This document shows positions 44,165 to 52,449 of a stretch of DNA of 64,000 nt, one piece after another. Origin of the DNA: an uncultured Pirellulales bacterium. Lineage in GTDB: Bacteria; Planctomycetota; Planctomycetia; Pirellulales; Thermoguttaceae. The translations under genes were made by a program, and so were the position numbers. The notes under the pieces were generated by a model. The model ran no database searches, was not told the DNA's origin, and saw nothing but the letters and a program-made list of their open reading frames with translations. Location of the stretch: positions 62,001 through 126,000 of the forward strand of contig CALLPE010000038.1 in assembly GCA_938015445.1 (NCBI GenBank), written 5' to 3'. Position 1 is the stretch's first letter. Each line of letters starts with the position of its first letter.

Positions 44165-44561
44165 ATGCCAGGAAAAGGTACTGCTCCAACACGTGGCGAG
44201 CACCTAAAGCAAAAAGCAAAAGGTTGTTGAGCTGGTCGAGAAACTCGGCTTGAAAGTGGCGACAGAAGTCAAAGCTGCAAGAAGGATTTGGGGTCCCGGA
44301 CGCTATATTGACGTGGTGATTACCGACGAGAAGACGGGCAAACGTTTGGGCGTAGAATGCAAGTACCAAGGTACCGCGGGAACAGCCGAGGAGAAAATAC
44401 CTGCGACAATTCAAGACATCGTTCATTGGCCGATCCCAGGCATTGTAGTGATAGATGGAGAAGGCTTCTCAACCAATATGCAGGGCTACTTGATGTCCAC
44501 CGGAAAGGTCGTGTGGTATCAAGAACTCGAGGAATGGTTGCGTTTGTATTTCGGATTATAG
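44165..44561 (+). pseudogene. PD-(D/E)XK nuclease-like gene, frameshifted near the N-terminus
   Basis: An ATG at 44165 with a good ribosome site (GGGAGA) opens a frame that stops at 44228-44230. The remainder continues in the next frame to 44561. Removing one A from the AAAAA run at about 44211-44215 joins the two into a protein of about 131 residues (MPGKGTAPTRGEHLKQ, then KVVELVEKLGLKVATEVK). The core has the nuclease pattern RYIDVVIT followed by GVECKYQG (D...ExK) and a Gln-containing helix. It lies one base before a Dam-type methylase, so it is probably the restriction part of a small type II system. Base composition is clearly lower in GC than in the flanks. Confidence 0.7.
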
Positions 44562-44562
44562 T

Positions 44563-45462
44563 ATGAGCAATTTGCCCGTTCCACGACCGTTTCTAAAGTG
44601 GGCCGGTGGTAAGACGCAATTGGCAGATGCTCTAGTAGAACGGATGCCATCTGCGTTTAACATCTACCACGAGCCTTTCGTCGGAAGCGGGGCCCTTTTC
44701 TTTCGCTTATACCGGGCGCGTAGGATACGCCATGCAGTTCTGTCCGATCTTAACGCTGAACTTATCGACACCTACATCGCCATTCGTGACTGCGTTTCAC
44801 AAGTTATAGCGGTTCTTTCTGAGTTTCGGCCTGACAAAGAGTTTTATTATGCTCTGCGGGAAAAAGACCCCTGGCTTTTAAGCCTGCCAGAGCGAGCAGC
44901 GCGGATGATCTATTTGAACAAGACGGGATACAACGGGTTGTATCGCGTCAATCGTCAAGGAAAATTCAACGTTCCCTTTGGGCGTTACAAGTCTCCGAAA
45001 TATCTAGACCAGATGAACCTGCTCGCAGTTTCTCAGGCGTTGCAGGATGTTGATATTTTGTGGACGTCGTTTGAGACTGTGTTGCAAAGGGCAATCCCAG
45101 GCGATTTTGTGTACTTCGATCCGCCGTATATGCCCCTGTCGCAGACAGCTAATTTCACATCCTATCATGCCAATGGTTTTGGGCTGTGTGAGCAAGCGAA
45201 GTTGCGCGACGTCTGCGTGGAGCTGAGCGAAAAGAAAGTTTATGTGATGCTGTCTAACTCCGATACCGAAACTATCCGGTCTCTTTATGGTTTGCCTTAC
45301 TTCACAGCGGATGAAGTATTGGCAAACCGAGCTATCAACTGCAATGGGGCGAAACGCGGCAAGATCACCGAATTGGTGATTACCAACTATCGTTGTGAAG
45401 CGACGAACGAATTACCGCTGCTGTCCGAACGAGCCGCGAATTCTGTGTGGAATATAGCGTGA
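44563..45462 (+). CDS. Dam-type adenine-N6 DNA methyltransferase
   Basis: 299 residues, full length for the D12/Dam class. The SAM-binding motif I is [11 protein letters not shown] near residue 10. [13 protein letters not shown] and [12 protein letters not shown] follow, and the catalytic motif IV is DPPY in [15 protein letters not shown] helical recognition region lies between them ([20 protein letters not shown], and the [13 protein letters not shown] block typical of GATC-type enzymes). The likely target is the A of GATC, by family. It follows the broken nuclease gene, so it may now act as an orphan methylase. GC content is near 50%, a sign of transfer. Confidence 0.93.
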   Translation: MSNLPVPRPFLKWAGGKTQLADALVERMPSAFNIYHEPFVGSGALFFRLYRARRIRHAVLSDLNAELIDTYIAIRDCVSQVIAVLSEFRPDKEFYYALREKDPWLLSLPERAARMIYLNKTGYNGLYRVNRQGKFNVPFGRYKSPKYLDQMNLLAVSQALQDVDILWTSFETVLQRAIPGDFVYFDPPYMPLSQTANFTSYHANGFGLCEQAKLRDVCVELSEKKVYVMLSNSDTETIRSLYGLPYFTADEVLANRAINCNGAKRGKITELVITNYRCEATNELPLLSERAANSVWNIA

Positions 45463-46036
45463 GGTGTCACCCAAGGCGCTTGCAGTCGACGTCCCGCCTG
45501 CGCGTCGGCACGCCGCTGAATCGTCGCGCGGCCGGAGGAGCTGGCGATGAGCCGGACGTCATCTGGGTTCTGCCCGCCGCAGATGCACAGAGAGCGACCG
45601 GTTCAGACCAGCCATGCGTCGCCGCGATAGACGATAGACCGCGTGTTTAATTTTTTCAACTTTTCTGTCTTGCGCATGCCACGCTGTGTACTTATTTTAC
45701 CGTGGCCAGCCTTTTTGCACAGTTTAGCGCGCGGACGTCTCTTGATTCGCCTGAAGGCAACAGTTTAGGCCGTCTGCGGCGGCAGCAAAGATTCAGGTCA
45801 ATCGACCACGCAAGCCTGTGCACCGCTGCTGATTGCCGTACAGATAAGCCGGTTATCGGCACAGATTGCGGGCCTGTCATTGCGGCTGAATACCATATAT
45901 CCGTGCTGGAGCTGGTTGTACAATGCCCAGTCACGCGAGCATTTCATATTCTAAAATGGAATTGAGTAACTCGTTGGTGTTTGTGTAAGATTCGCCCCGA
46001 AGGCCATCGGTCATTCACTGTGGAACAGCAGAGGTT
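45463..46036. other. Gap after the methylase gene, no supported gene
   Basis: About 570 bases. GC content rises again from about 45480 and then drops around 45640-45720. It contains no recognisable gene, tRNA or inverted terminal repeat that would mark the edge of a mobile element. The promoter of the second flagellar block lies near its right end. Confidence 0.45.
45962..45991 (+). promoter_or_regulatory. Possible sigma-70 promoter for the fliL-flhB operon
   Basis: TTGAGT (45962-45967) and TAAGAT (45986-45991) are separated by 18 bp and would start transcription near 45998, giving a 40-base leader before fliL. The match is moderate. Confidence 0.35.
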
Positions 46037-46663
46037 ATGGCCCACGAAAGCAACAGTGCAGCAGCCGGCGCAGCGACTGGCGGGGGTTCGTCTCCGTTGG
46101 CGACAATCAAGATAGTGGTGCTGGCAGGCGCAATTATCGGCGCACAGTGCGTAGCGGCCTACATGTTTTTGCCTTCGCCGTCCGACGCAGCAGCTATGGC
46201 CGCCGCTACCCTGCCGGGCGCCAAAGACGCCAACGGCCATCAGAACGGACAGAAAACCAACGGCCACAAGAGCAATGGCCACAAGACCGGCAGCGACACG
46301 AAGGACGTGGAGCCTGTCGAAGAAGTCGACCCCGAAAAATCAGAGAACATAGAGGTCGATTTGGGGCAATTTACCGTCACGTCGTTTCAGCCTTCATCGG
46401 CTACCACGCTAAGGATAGACTTTCATCTGTACGGCATAGTCAGCGCGAAGCACGAAAAAGAGTTCAACCGATTGAAGGAGGAAAACAAGCACCGCTTTCG
46501 CGACCAAGTGCTGGTGACCGTCCGCAGCGCCGAGCTGAGCGACCTGACCGACGCCAGCCTGGGGCTGCTGAAACGGCGCATCCTGGAAAAGACCAACCGC
46601 TTGCTGGGAAAGCCGCTGCTTCAAGGTGTGATTTTTACGGACTTTTCGTTCATCGAGCAGTAG
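46037..46663 (+). CDS. fliL: Flagellar basal-body-associated protein FliL
   Basis: 208 residues. One membrane helix is near the N-terminus (about 23-45, TIKIVVLAGAIIGAQCVAAY). It is followed by a low-complexity linker with repeated Asn-Gly-His-Lys (about 70-90). The FliL domain then follows: VDLGQFTVTSFQPSSATTLR, the HEKEFNRLKEENKHRFRDQV helix and the final LLGKPLLQGVIFTDFSFIEQ. FliL surrounds the stator and supports torque under load. It opens the second flagellar block, and fliN follows after about 200 bp with no fliM in between. Confidence 0.88.
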   Translation: MAHESNSAAAGAATGGGSSPLATIKIVVLAGAIIGAQCVAAYMFLPSPSDAAAMAAATLPGAKDANGHQNGQKTNGHKSNGHKTGSDTKDVEPVEEVDPEKSENIEVDLGQFTVTSFQPSSATTLRIDFHLYGIVSAKHEKEFNRLKEENKHRFRDQVLVTVRSAELSDLTDASLGLLKRRILEKTNRLLGKPLLQGVIFTDFSFIEQ

Positions 46664-46864
46664 CGGGCGGCGACCGCTGGGCGGCGGAACCGGTCGGGCA
46701 TCAACCTTCCGGGCGGCGAAACCCAGTCGGCCGGGGACCAGTTGATCCGGCGGTGTAGTCATCGCCGACGACGGAGGCGGATTGCTGCACCGTCTGTCGC
46801 TTGTACCAGATTCGGCAGTTGCCCCGTCCGCAAGCACCGACAGTGGCAACAGGAAAGGATTCCG

Positions 46865-47716
46865 ATGGCTAGCGACAACCTGATAGACCAGTCAGAGATC
46901 GAGCGCCTGCTCAGCCAATCGTCGGCGGCTAAGGCGCAGGCCGCGCAGCAGTCAGCAACGGCGGCTTCGGCGTCGGCGCCAGCGGGCGAAGCAAGTGCCT
47001 CAGCGCAGCAATCCCAGCCGAGCACGGCATCGCAGTCGGGAACGCCGTCGGCCGGTTCTTCGGGGGGCGAAAGGCCCGCGGAAAAGCCTGCGGCGGCAAC
47101 TGTCAATGCCGAAACGCTGGCCTCGGCGATGTCGCAGAACGCTGCCAGTCCGCCACCGAAGCCAGGCCAGTCAAAGACACAAGACGATGACAGCAGCCGC
47201 TTGCTGGCTCAAGCGGAGATCGAAAAGCTGCTCAGCGAGGCGGGCCGGACGCCTGCCCCGCCAGTGCCACCAGCACAGCAAACCAAAGAGTCACAGGTGC
47301 AAATGGCCGGCGAAGGCGACATACCCGAGCGCGACGTCGAGTTCCTGCTTCGCCAGGCCGAGCAGGCTCTAGCTTCTATCGGTGCGCCAAGCAGCGGGGA
47401 ACTGCCGCCCGGTGTCAGTGCCTTTCGTTTAGAAGAACTTAAAGGCGCGCCGGCTTCTACCGAGGCAGCCAGCTTCGATCTGATCCGCGACGTGGAGCTA
47501 GACCTGCGCATCGAGCTGGGCCGCACCCACATGTACCTCGAGGATGTGCTCAAGCTGCGCAAGGGCGCCGTGGTGCCGCTGGATAAGATGGCCGGCGAAC
47601 CGGTGGACATTTACGTCAACGGACGGCTAATCGCCAGGGGAGAAGTGCTGGTGCTGAACGACAACTTCTGCGTGCGGGTGGCAGAGTTGGTCGCCGGCAC
47701 CAAGATCGAAGTGTGA
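46865..47716 (+). CDS. fliN: Flagellar motor switch protein FliN with three FliM-like N-terminal motifs
   Basis: 283 residues from the ATG at 46865, which follows AAAGGA; upstream in-frame starts have no ribosome site. Enteric FliN has about 137 residues. The C-terminal SpoA domain (about 205-283) is typical: VELDLRIELGRTHMYLEDVL, KMAGEPVDIYVNG and LNDNFCVRVAELV. The N-terminal two thirds are disordered, rich in Ala, Gln and Ser. They contain DQSEIERLLSQ (8-18), LLAQAEIEKLLSEAG (113-127) and ERDVEFLLRQAEQ (155-167), which resemble the CheY-binding peptide at the FliM N-terminus (LSQAEIDALL). The protein may combine FliN and FliM-like signal reception. It lies between fliL and fliO. Confidence 0.92.
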   Translation: MASDNLIDQSEIERLLSQSSAAKAQAAQQSATAASASAPAGEASASAQQSQPSTASQSGTPSAGSSGGERPAEKPAAATVNAETLASAMSQNAASPPPKPGQSKTQDDDSSRLLAQAEIEKLLSEAGRTPAPPVPPAQQTKESQVQMAGEGDIPERDVEFLLRQAEQALASIGAPSSGELPPGVSAFRLEELKGAPASTEAASFDLIRDVELDLRIELGRTHMYLEDVLKLRKGAVVPLDKMAGEPVDIYVNGRLIARGEVLVLNDNFCVRVAELVAGTKIEV

Positions 47717-47899
47717 AGCAGTCGGAGAAAACTTTGGCAATCGCCTGTGTGGTCTTTTGTCGTAAGGGTTCACGTCTGGGTTCACCGCTGGCGATTGCCG
47801 CGGTCGGATAGTGTGGGACAACAATTCTTCGGTGCGAATACAGCAAGTGGCAACCGTCACAGTGAGCTTTGAGAAGATCAACTCGCCAGGCAGGCAGGG

Positions 47900-48865
47900 A
47901 TGCCGCTACGCACTCATGCATTAACGTTGCTTGTCGTTGCGCTGGCAAGCAAAGTTTTGCCCGCCGCGCAACATGCTTACCGAGTTGCCGCGGGCGTCGC
48001 AGAGCAATCGCCTACGCAGCCAGCGGTGTTCGGGGCTGCGCAAAATAGCGACGAAGCCGGCGCTGCGCGGCAGGCGCGTGCGGCGGAAACCGCAGGTTGG
48101 CCCGGCCCACGAGCCGCGCCGCCCGAAGACATATCGCCCGCCGAAGGCGCGGCGGACCGTGCAGGCGCGTCGGTAATCTCCGGTGATAGCAGGCAGAGGG
48201 TTGCTTCCTGGGGCAACGTGGATAGTTCGGCTGCGGCACCTGGGGCCGTCGATCAGGCGCTGTCGCGTCCAACTGCTGACCCAAGTTCCCGTGCAGTTGC
48301 AGATGGATACTCGCCCGGCGCTACCGGACAACCGGCTGCTAGCGTGGCCGAAAGCGGCAACCGCAAAGGTTCTCGTCTGTTGCTGTCGGCCCCACGTAAC
48401 ACAGGCAGCCAGCAGCCAGACAATCTGCGGTTCGGGCTGCCGCTGATCGTGACGCTGGGCGGCAGTCTGGCGCTGGTGCTAGGAGTTTTTTTTCTGATCG
48501 TTTGGGCGGTGCGCTGCGCAGCCCCGCGCGGCTTGACAGTGTTGCCATCCGAGGTGGTAGAGGTGTTGGGCCGCGCACCGCTGGCCGGACGCCAGCAACT
48601 GCATCTATTGCGTTGCGGAAAGAAGCTGATTCTGGTGTCGGTCACCCCGGCAGGGGCCGAAACACTCACCGAAATCACCGAACCCGAGGAGGTCGACCGG
48701 CTGGCGGGCCTGTGCCAGCAGGCCCGACCCAACAGCGCCACCGCTGCCTTTCGGCAGGTGCTGCGGCAACTGGCCGGGCAAAACGGCTCTAACGGTGATG
48801 CAGTTGTTTCTGGGCTGGATACTAGCGCAACGGCAGTAGGCCGTCAGGAGGACGCCGATGCTTAG
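47900..48865 (+). CDS. fliO: Flagellar biosynthesis protein FliO
   Basis: 321 residues, longer than usual. A probable signal peptide (about 1-22) is followed by a long Ala-rich disordered periplasmic stretch with no recognisable domain. A single membrane helix lies at about 178-205 ([20 protein letters not shown]). The cytoplasmic FliO domain follows ([20 protein letters not shown], then [20 protein letters not shown]), ending in a Leu-rich helix. FliO helps FliP assemble the export gate. The last codons overlap the fliP start by eight bases, which suggests coupled translation. Confidence 0.85.
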   Translation: MPLRTHALTLLVVALASKVLPAAQHAYRVAAGVAEQSPTQPAVFGAAQNSDEAGAARQARAAETAGWPGPRAAPPEDISPAEGAADRAGASVISGDSRQRVASWGNVDSSAAAPGAVDQALSRPTADPSSRAVADGYSPGATGQPAASVAESGNRKGSRLLLSAPRNTGSQQPDNLRFGLPLIVTLGGSLALVLGVFFLIVWAVRCAAPRGLTVLPSEVVEVLGRAPLAGRQQLHLLRCGKKLILVSVTPAGAETLTEITEPEEVDRLAGLCQQARPNSATAAFRQVLRQLAGQNGSNGDAVVSGLDTSATAVGRQEDADA

Positions 48866-48983
48866 TCCACCTGTGCGCACGCTTACTCCACCTGTGCGCA
48901 TGCCGAGTAGGTTTGTGTCCACGCTTAGTCCACCTGTGCGCATGCGAACTCCATTTGTGTGCACGGCTAGCCAACCTGTGTGT
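48858..48983 (+). repeat. 21-bp tandem repeat, six units, in frame at the start of fliP
   Basis: Exactly six units of 21 bases, for example ATGCTTAGTCCACCTGTGCG and ACGCTTACTCCACCTGTGCG, each encoding seven residues: [42 protein letters not shown]. Units alternate between ATG and ACG at their first codon. The array overlaps the last eight bases of fliO. Confidence 0.9.
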
Positions 48984-49946
48984 AACTGCGGCCCCGCACG
49001 ATCGGCCACTGCCGAAACTGTCGGAACCACAGTAGTCGATCATCCAGTTCTGTGGGGCCGCTGGCCCGCCGAAACGTGGCGGCGCATTTTTGTGGTTTGC
49101 GCGGCGGTGTTTGCGTCATTTATTATTTTTTTGGGGCCGGCTACGTTGGTTTTTGCGCAACAGTCTGCAACTTGGTCCACAGCGGATCAATCCGCGTCTG
49201 CTGCTCCGTCAACACAGGCCAGCGCCAATCAGCCGCTGAAGCTGCAACTGCCCGAAGGACTAGCCGCAGGCCCCGAACACTGGACCAGCCCCGAAGGACT
49301 CAGCTCGGCCTTGCAGGTGATGCTTTTGCTGACGGTGCTGAGCCTGGCCCCGGCGATCCTGCTGATGACCACTTGTTTTGTGCGGATCGTAGTGGTGTTG
49401 GGATTGTTGCGGCAGGCGGTCGGTACCCAGCAGCTACCGCCTAGTCAGGTGATCACCGCCTTGGCGCTATTCCTTACTTTGCTCGTCATGGCGCCGGTGT
49501 GGAAGAAAGTGTATGACGATGCAATTGTTCCCTATACCCAGCGGCAGATTACCCTGGAGCAGGCGTGGGAAGCCGGGTCGTCCCCGATCAGGCAATTCAT
49601 GGCGATGCAGATCGAGCGGACAGGCAATTCGGCCGACGTACATCTGTTCCTCAGCTATCTGCCCGACCAACCCACACCGCAAACTTACGACGAGGTGCCG
49701 CTGGTAGCGCTTTTGCCGGCGTTCATGCTCAGCGAACTGAAGACGGCCTTTTTGATTGGCTTTCAGATATACTTGCCGTTTCTGATCTTAGACCTGGTGA
49801 TTTCCAGCGTGATGGTATCGATGGGAATGTTGATGTTGCCGCCGGTGATAATTTCGCTGCCCTTCAAGCTGCTGCTGTTCGTGCTTGTTGACGGCTGGCG
49901 ATTGGTCGTTGGGATGTTGCTAGAGAGCTTTCAAGCGTTCACATAG
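48858..49946 (+). CDS. fliP: Flagellar export gate protein FliP
   Basis: 362 residues, about 115 more than E. coli FliP. The core is clear: [59 protein letters not shown], the periplasmic part, and the C-terminal [20 protein letters not shown] and [20 protein letters not shown]. FliP forms the pentameric gate with FliQ and FliR. The extra N-terminus begins with six in-frame heptapeptide repeats encoded by a 21-bp tandem repeat. A possible signal peptide (about 76-100, [15 protein letters not shown]) follows. True translation might start further downstream, but no better start codon with a ribosome site was seen. Confidence 0.92.
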   Translation: MLSPPVRTLTPPVRMPSRFVSTLSPPVRMRTPFVCTASQPVCNCGPARSATAETVGTTVVDHPVLWGRWPAETWRRIFVVCAAVFASFIIFLGPATLVFAQQSATWSTADQSASAAPSTQASANQPLKLQLPEGLAAGPEHWTSPEGLSSALQVMLLLTVLSLAPAILLMTTCFVRIVVVLGLLRQAVGTQQLPPSQVITALALFLTLLVMAPVWKKVYDDAIVPYTQRQITLEQAWEAGSSPIRQFMAMQIERTGNSADVHLFLSYLPDQPTPQTYDEVPLVALLPAFMLSELKTAFLIGFQIYLPFLILDLVISSVMVSMGMLMLPPVIISLPFKLLLFVLVDGWRLVVGMLLESFQAFT

Positions 49947-50091
49947 TGCTTTTAGACGTTGCCCTAATAGTGCTTTTACACGTTGACATAATCGTTCACG
50001 AACTTTGGGCCTCTCGGTCGCGCACAACAAAGGCCCGACGAGAATCGCCACGACGAAGCTCCGCAGCCAGAAGTTTGCGAGCGTAAAAGTC

Positions 50092-50358
50092 ATGGACCCC
50101 CACGAAGCAATCGACCTGACGCGCGAAGCCGTTTGGACGGCGGTGTTGATCGGCTCGCCGGTGCTGTTGGCCGGACTGTTGGTGGGGCTGGTAGTCGGCT
50201 TGCTTCAAGCAATAACGCAAATCCAGGAGCAGAGCGTGTCTTTCGTGCCCAAGCTATTGGCGATGGTGGTCGCGCTCAGTTTGGCCATGCCGTGGCTTGT
50301 CGCCCGGATGATCCAATACTCCGCGGAGCTTATCGACGGCATACCCGGCCGGTTCTGA
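50092..50358 (+). CDS. fliQ: Flagellar export gate protein FliQ
   Basis: 88 residues from the ATG at 50092; typical FliQ has 89. Two membrane helices: AVWTAVLIGSPVLLAGLLVG, continuing into LVVGLLQAITQIQEQSVSF, and LLAMVVALSLAMPWLVARMI. The conserved QIQEQ segment between them is a family signature. It forms part of the FliPQR gate. The 145-bp gap from fliP holds a pair of related short segments (AGTGCTTTTAGACGTTG and AGTGCTTTTACACGTTG). Confidence 0.95.
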   Translation: MDPHEAIDLTREAVWTAVLIGSPVLLAGLLVGLVVGLLQAITQIQEQSVSFVPKLLAMVVALSLAMPWLVARMIQYSAELIDGIPGRF

Positions 50359-50512
50359 CCGCCAGATAACCAAGCGCGTTCGGCACCAAACACAAGCGGC
50401 CGGCGACTTGTCGGCACCGTTTTTTAGCGGTCGCCGCGTTCGACGAACCGGGGGACACCGCCTGCAATCAAGCGGCTGAGCCGAACGGAACCAACTGTAC
50501 ATCCAGCCACGG

Positions 50513-51289
50513 ATGAACTGGCTTAACCTGATAAATCCCGAAAAGTTCCTGTTGTTTACGCTGGTGCTGATACGGACCAGCGGGCTGGTGGTGACCGCCC
50601 CGATTTTCGGCACGCGCGACATACCGGCGCAGGTTCGAGTACTGCTGGCATTGGCGCTGGCGGTGCTAATTGCGCCCACCCAGTGGCATCGCCCGCTAGC
50701 CGAGCCGGGTACTACGCTGATGTACCTGGTGTTAGTAGGCAGCGAACTGCTGGTAGGGATGTGTTTAGGGCTGGCAATCGCAATCCTGCTGACCGGCCTT
50801 CACCTGGCCGGCGAAATGATCGGTTACACAAGCGGCATGATGCTGGCCGACATCTATGACCCCAACTTCGACAACCAAACGCCCATCTTTTCCCGGCTGA
50901 TTTTCCTAGTCGGTGCGGCAGTATTGGTGTGCCTCGGGGGCCATCGGGCGATCATGGCCGCGCTGCTTGACACGTTCGCAACAATCCCGCCTGGGACTGT
51001 CGGCGTGCCGCACTCGCTGCCAGAAACGATGGTCTTGCTGGTAGGGCAAAGTTTCGTGCTGGCCGTTCGGGCGGCTATGCCAGTGGTAGCTTCGTTGCTG
51101 CTGGCCACGCTGGTTCTGGGCTTGATCGCCCGTACCGTACCGCAACTGAACATATTGATGGTCGGATTCGGTTTGAACTCGCTGATAGCCATGGGCGTGT
51201 TGTCGCTGACCATTGGGGCGGCAGCTTGGGCACTGCAAGACTACGTCGAGCCGGCGTTGGAGTCTATCCAGGAAGCTCTGCTGCCATAA
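50513..51289 (+). CDS. fliR: Flagellar export gate protein FliR
   Basis: 258 residues, the usual length. At least five membrane helices are visible, with the conserved VLIRTSGLVVTAPIFGTRDI, GLAIAILLTGLHLAGEMIGY and DNQTPIFSRLIFLVGAAVL. FliR completes the export gate with FliP and FliQ. The ATG at 50513 has a weak ribosome site. It lies 154 bp after fliQ. Confidence 0.95.
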   Translation: MNWLNLINPEKFLLFTLVLIRTSGLVVTAPIFGTRDIPAQVRVLLALALAVLIAPTQWHRPLAEPGTTLMYLVLVGSELLVGMCLGLAIAILLTGLHLAGEMIGYTSGMMLADIYDPNFDNQTPIFSRLIFLVGAAVLVCLGGHRAIMAALLDTFATIPPGTVGVPHSLPETMVLLVGQSFVLAVRAAMPVVASLLLATLVLGLIARTVPQLNILMVGFGLNSLIAMGVLSLTIGAAAWALQDYVEPALESIQEALLP

Positions 51290-51319
51290 GCTGATCGCTC
51301 GGTTGACTAGGCCGCGGTT

Positions 51320-52396
51320 ATGCCCGAACAATCCGGCGACAAGTCGCAAGAGGCTACCCCGCACCGCCGCGAAGAGCTGCGCCAGCAAGGGCACGTGGCC
51401 CGTAGCCAAGATTTCGCCTCTGCGCTGTTGTTGCTGCTGGGTCTAATCGCGTTAGGACTTACGGCGGGCGGTTTGATCGACTTCCTGGGGCGCTTGACGC
51501 GACGGCAGTTGGGAGGCGGCCCATGGCTTACGACCGACGTCGATTCGGCCATCGCGCAGTGGAACAGCCTGATGGCCGATTTGGCTGGCGCCGTACTGCC
51601 GCTGCTGCTCATGGTTTTTGCCGCCGGCGTGGTGGTGAACTTGGTGCAAGTGGGCTTCATGTTCCTGCCCGAAAAAGCAGCCCCTGACCTGCGACGTATC
51701 GACCCGTTGCAAGGCTTACGCCGCATTTTCTCGTTGACCAACATGATGCGCTTGGTATTCGGCATTCTAAAGATCGCCGTGCTGGCGGCGGTGGCCGGGA
51801 TGTGCCTGTACGGCGAGAGGCACAACATACTGGCGATGGGCGGGATGTCGGTGCCGCAGATTGCATCTTATTTGTGCAGTGTGCTGTTCTGGACGGCTGT
51901 CAAGATGGCCGGCGCTTTGGTGCTGCTGGCAGCGCTGGACTACGGCTTCCAGCTTTGGAAGTACGAGCGCGACATCCGCATGACGCCCCAGGAGATCCGC
52001 GAGGAGCTAAAGAACCTGGAGGGCAACCCCCAGGTCATCGCCCGGCGCCGACAAGTCCAGCGTCAACTGGCGCTGACGCGCATCTCGCACGCCGTGCCCA
52101 AGGCCGACGTGGTGCTCACCAACCCCACCGAAATCGCCGTGGCCATCCAGTACGTACCGGAGAAGATGGCCGCTCCGATCGTAGTGGCCAAAGGTGCGGG
52201 CATTGTTGCCGAACGGATCCGCAAGCTGGCCATCCAGCACGGCATTCCGATTGTAGAGAAACCCGTGCTTGCCCGAGCGCTGTACAAAGAAGTAGAAGTC
52301 AACCAGCCTATCCCGCAAGACAAGTATGCCGCCGTGGCCGAAGTGCTGGCTTATGTGTACCAACTCAAAGGCAAGCCGATTCCCACGCCCAACTGA
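51320..52396 (+). CDS. flhB: Flagellar export switch protein FlhB
   Basis: 358 residues. The N-terminus SGDKSQEATPHRREELRQQG is typical. Four membrane helices follow, then the cytoplasmic domain with RDIRMTPQEIREELKNLEGN and the self-cleavage site N-P-T-E with Asn268 (enteric bacteria have NPTH). AAPIVVAKGAGIVAERIRKL and PIVEKPVLARALYKEVEVNQ complete the family pattern. FlhB switches export from rod and hook to filament substrates after FliK signals. It is the last gene of the second flagellar block. flhA, often next, is absent. Confidence 0.96.
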   Translation: MPEQSGDKSQEATPHRREELRQQGHVARSQDFASALLLLLGLIALGLTAGGLIDFLGRLTRRQLGGGPWLTTDVDSAIAQWNSLMADLAGAVLPLLLMVFAAGVVVNLVQVGFMFLPEKAAPDLRRIDPLQGLRRIFSLTNMMRLVFGILKIAVLAAVAGMCLYGERHNILAMGGMSVPQIASYLCSVLFWTAVKMAGALVLLAALDYGFQLWKYERDIRMTPQEIREELKNLEGNPQVIARRRQVQRQLALTRISHAVPKADVVLTNPTEIAVAIQYVPEKMAAPIVVAKGAGIVAERIRKLAIQHGIPIVEKPVLARALYKEVEVNQPIPQDKYAAVAEVLAYVYQLKGKPIPTPN

Positions 52397-52449
52397 GCCG
52401 TTGCTGGGCGGTCTGTGCGGATAAATAGCTGCGTTGCGTGCGCCGAAGT

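Noticed and set aside
45463-46036. tRNA or attachment site at the edge of the restriction-modification segment
   Set aside because: No cloverleaf, no TTCGA-type T-loop and no matching direct repeat could be found by eye.
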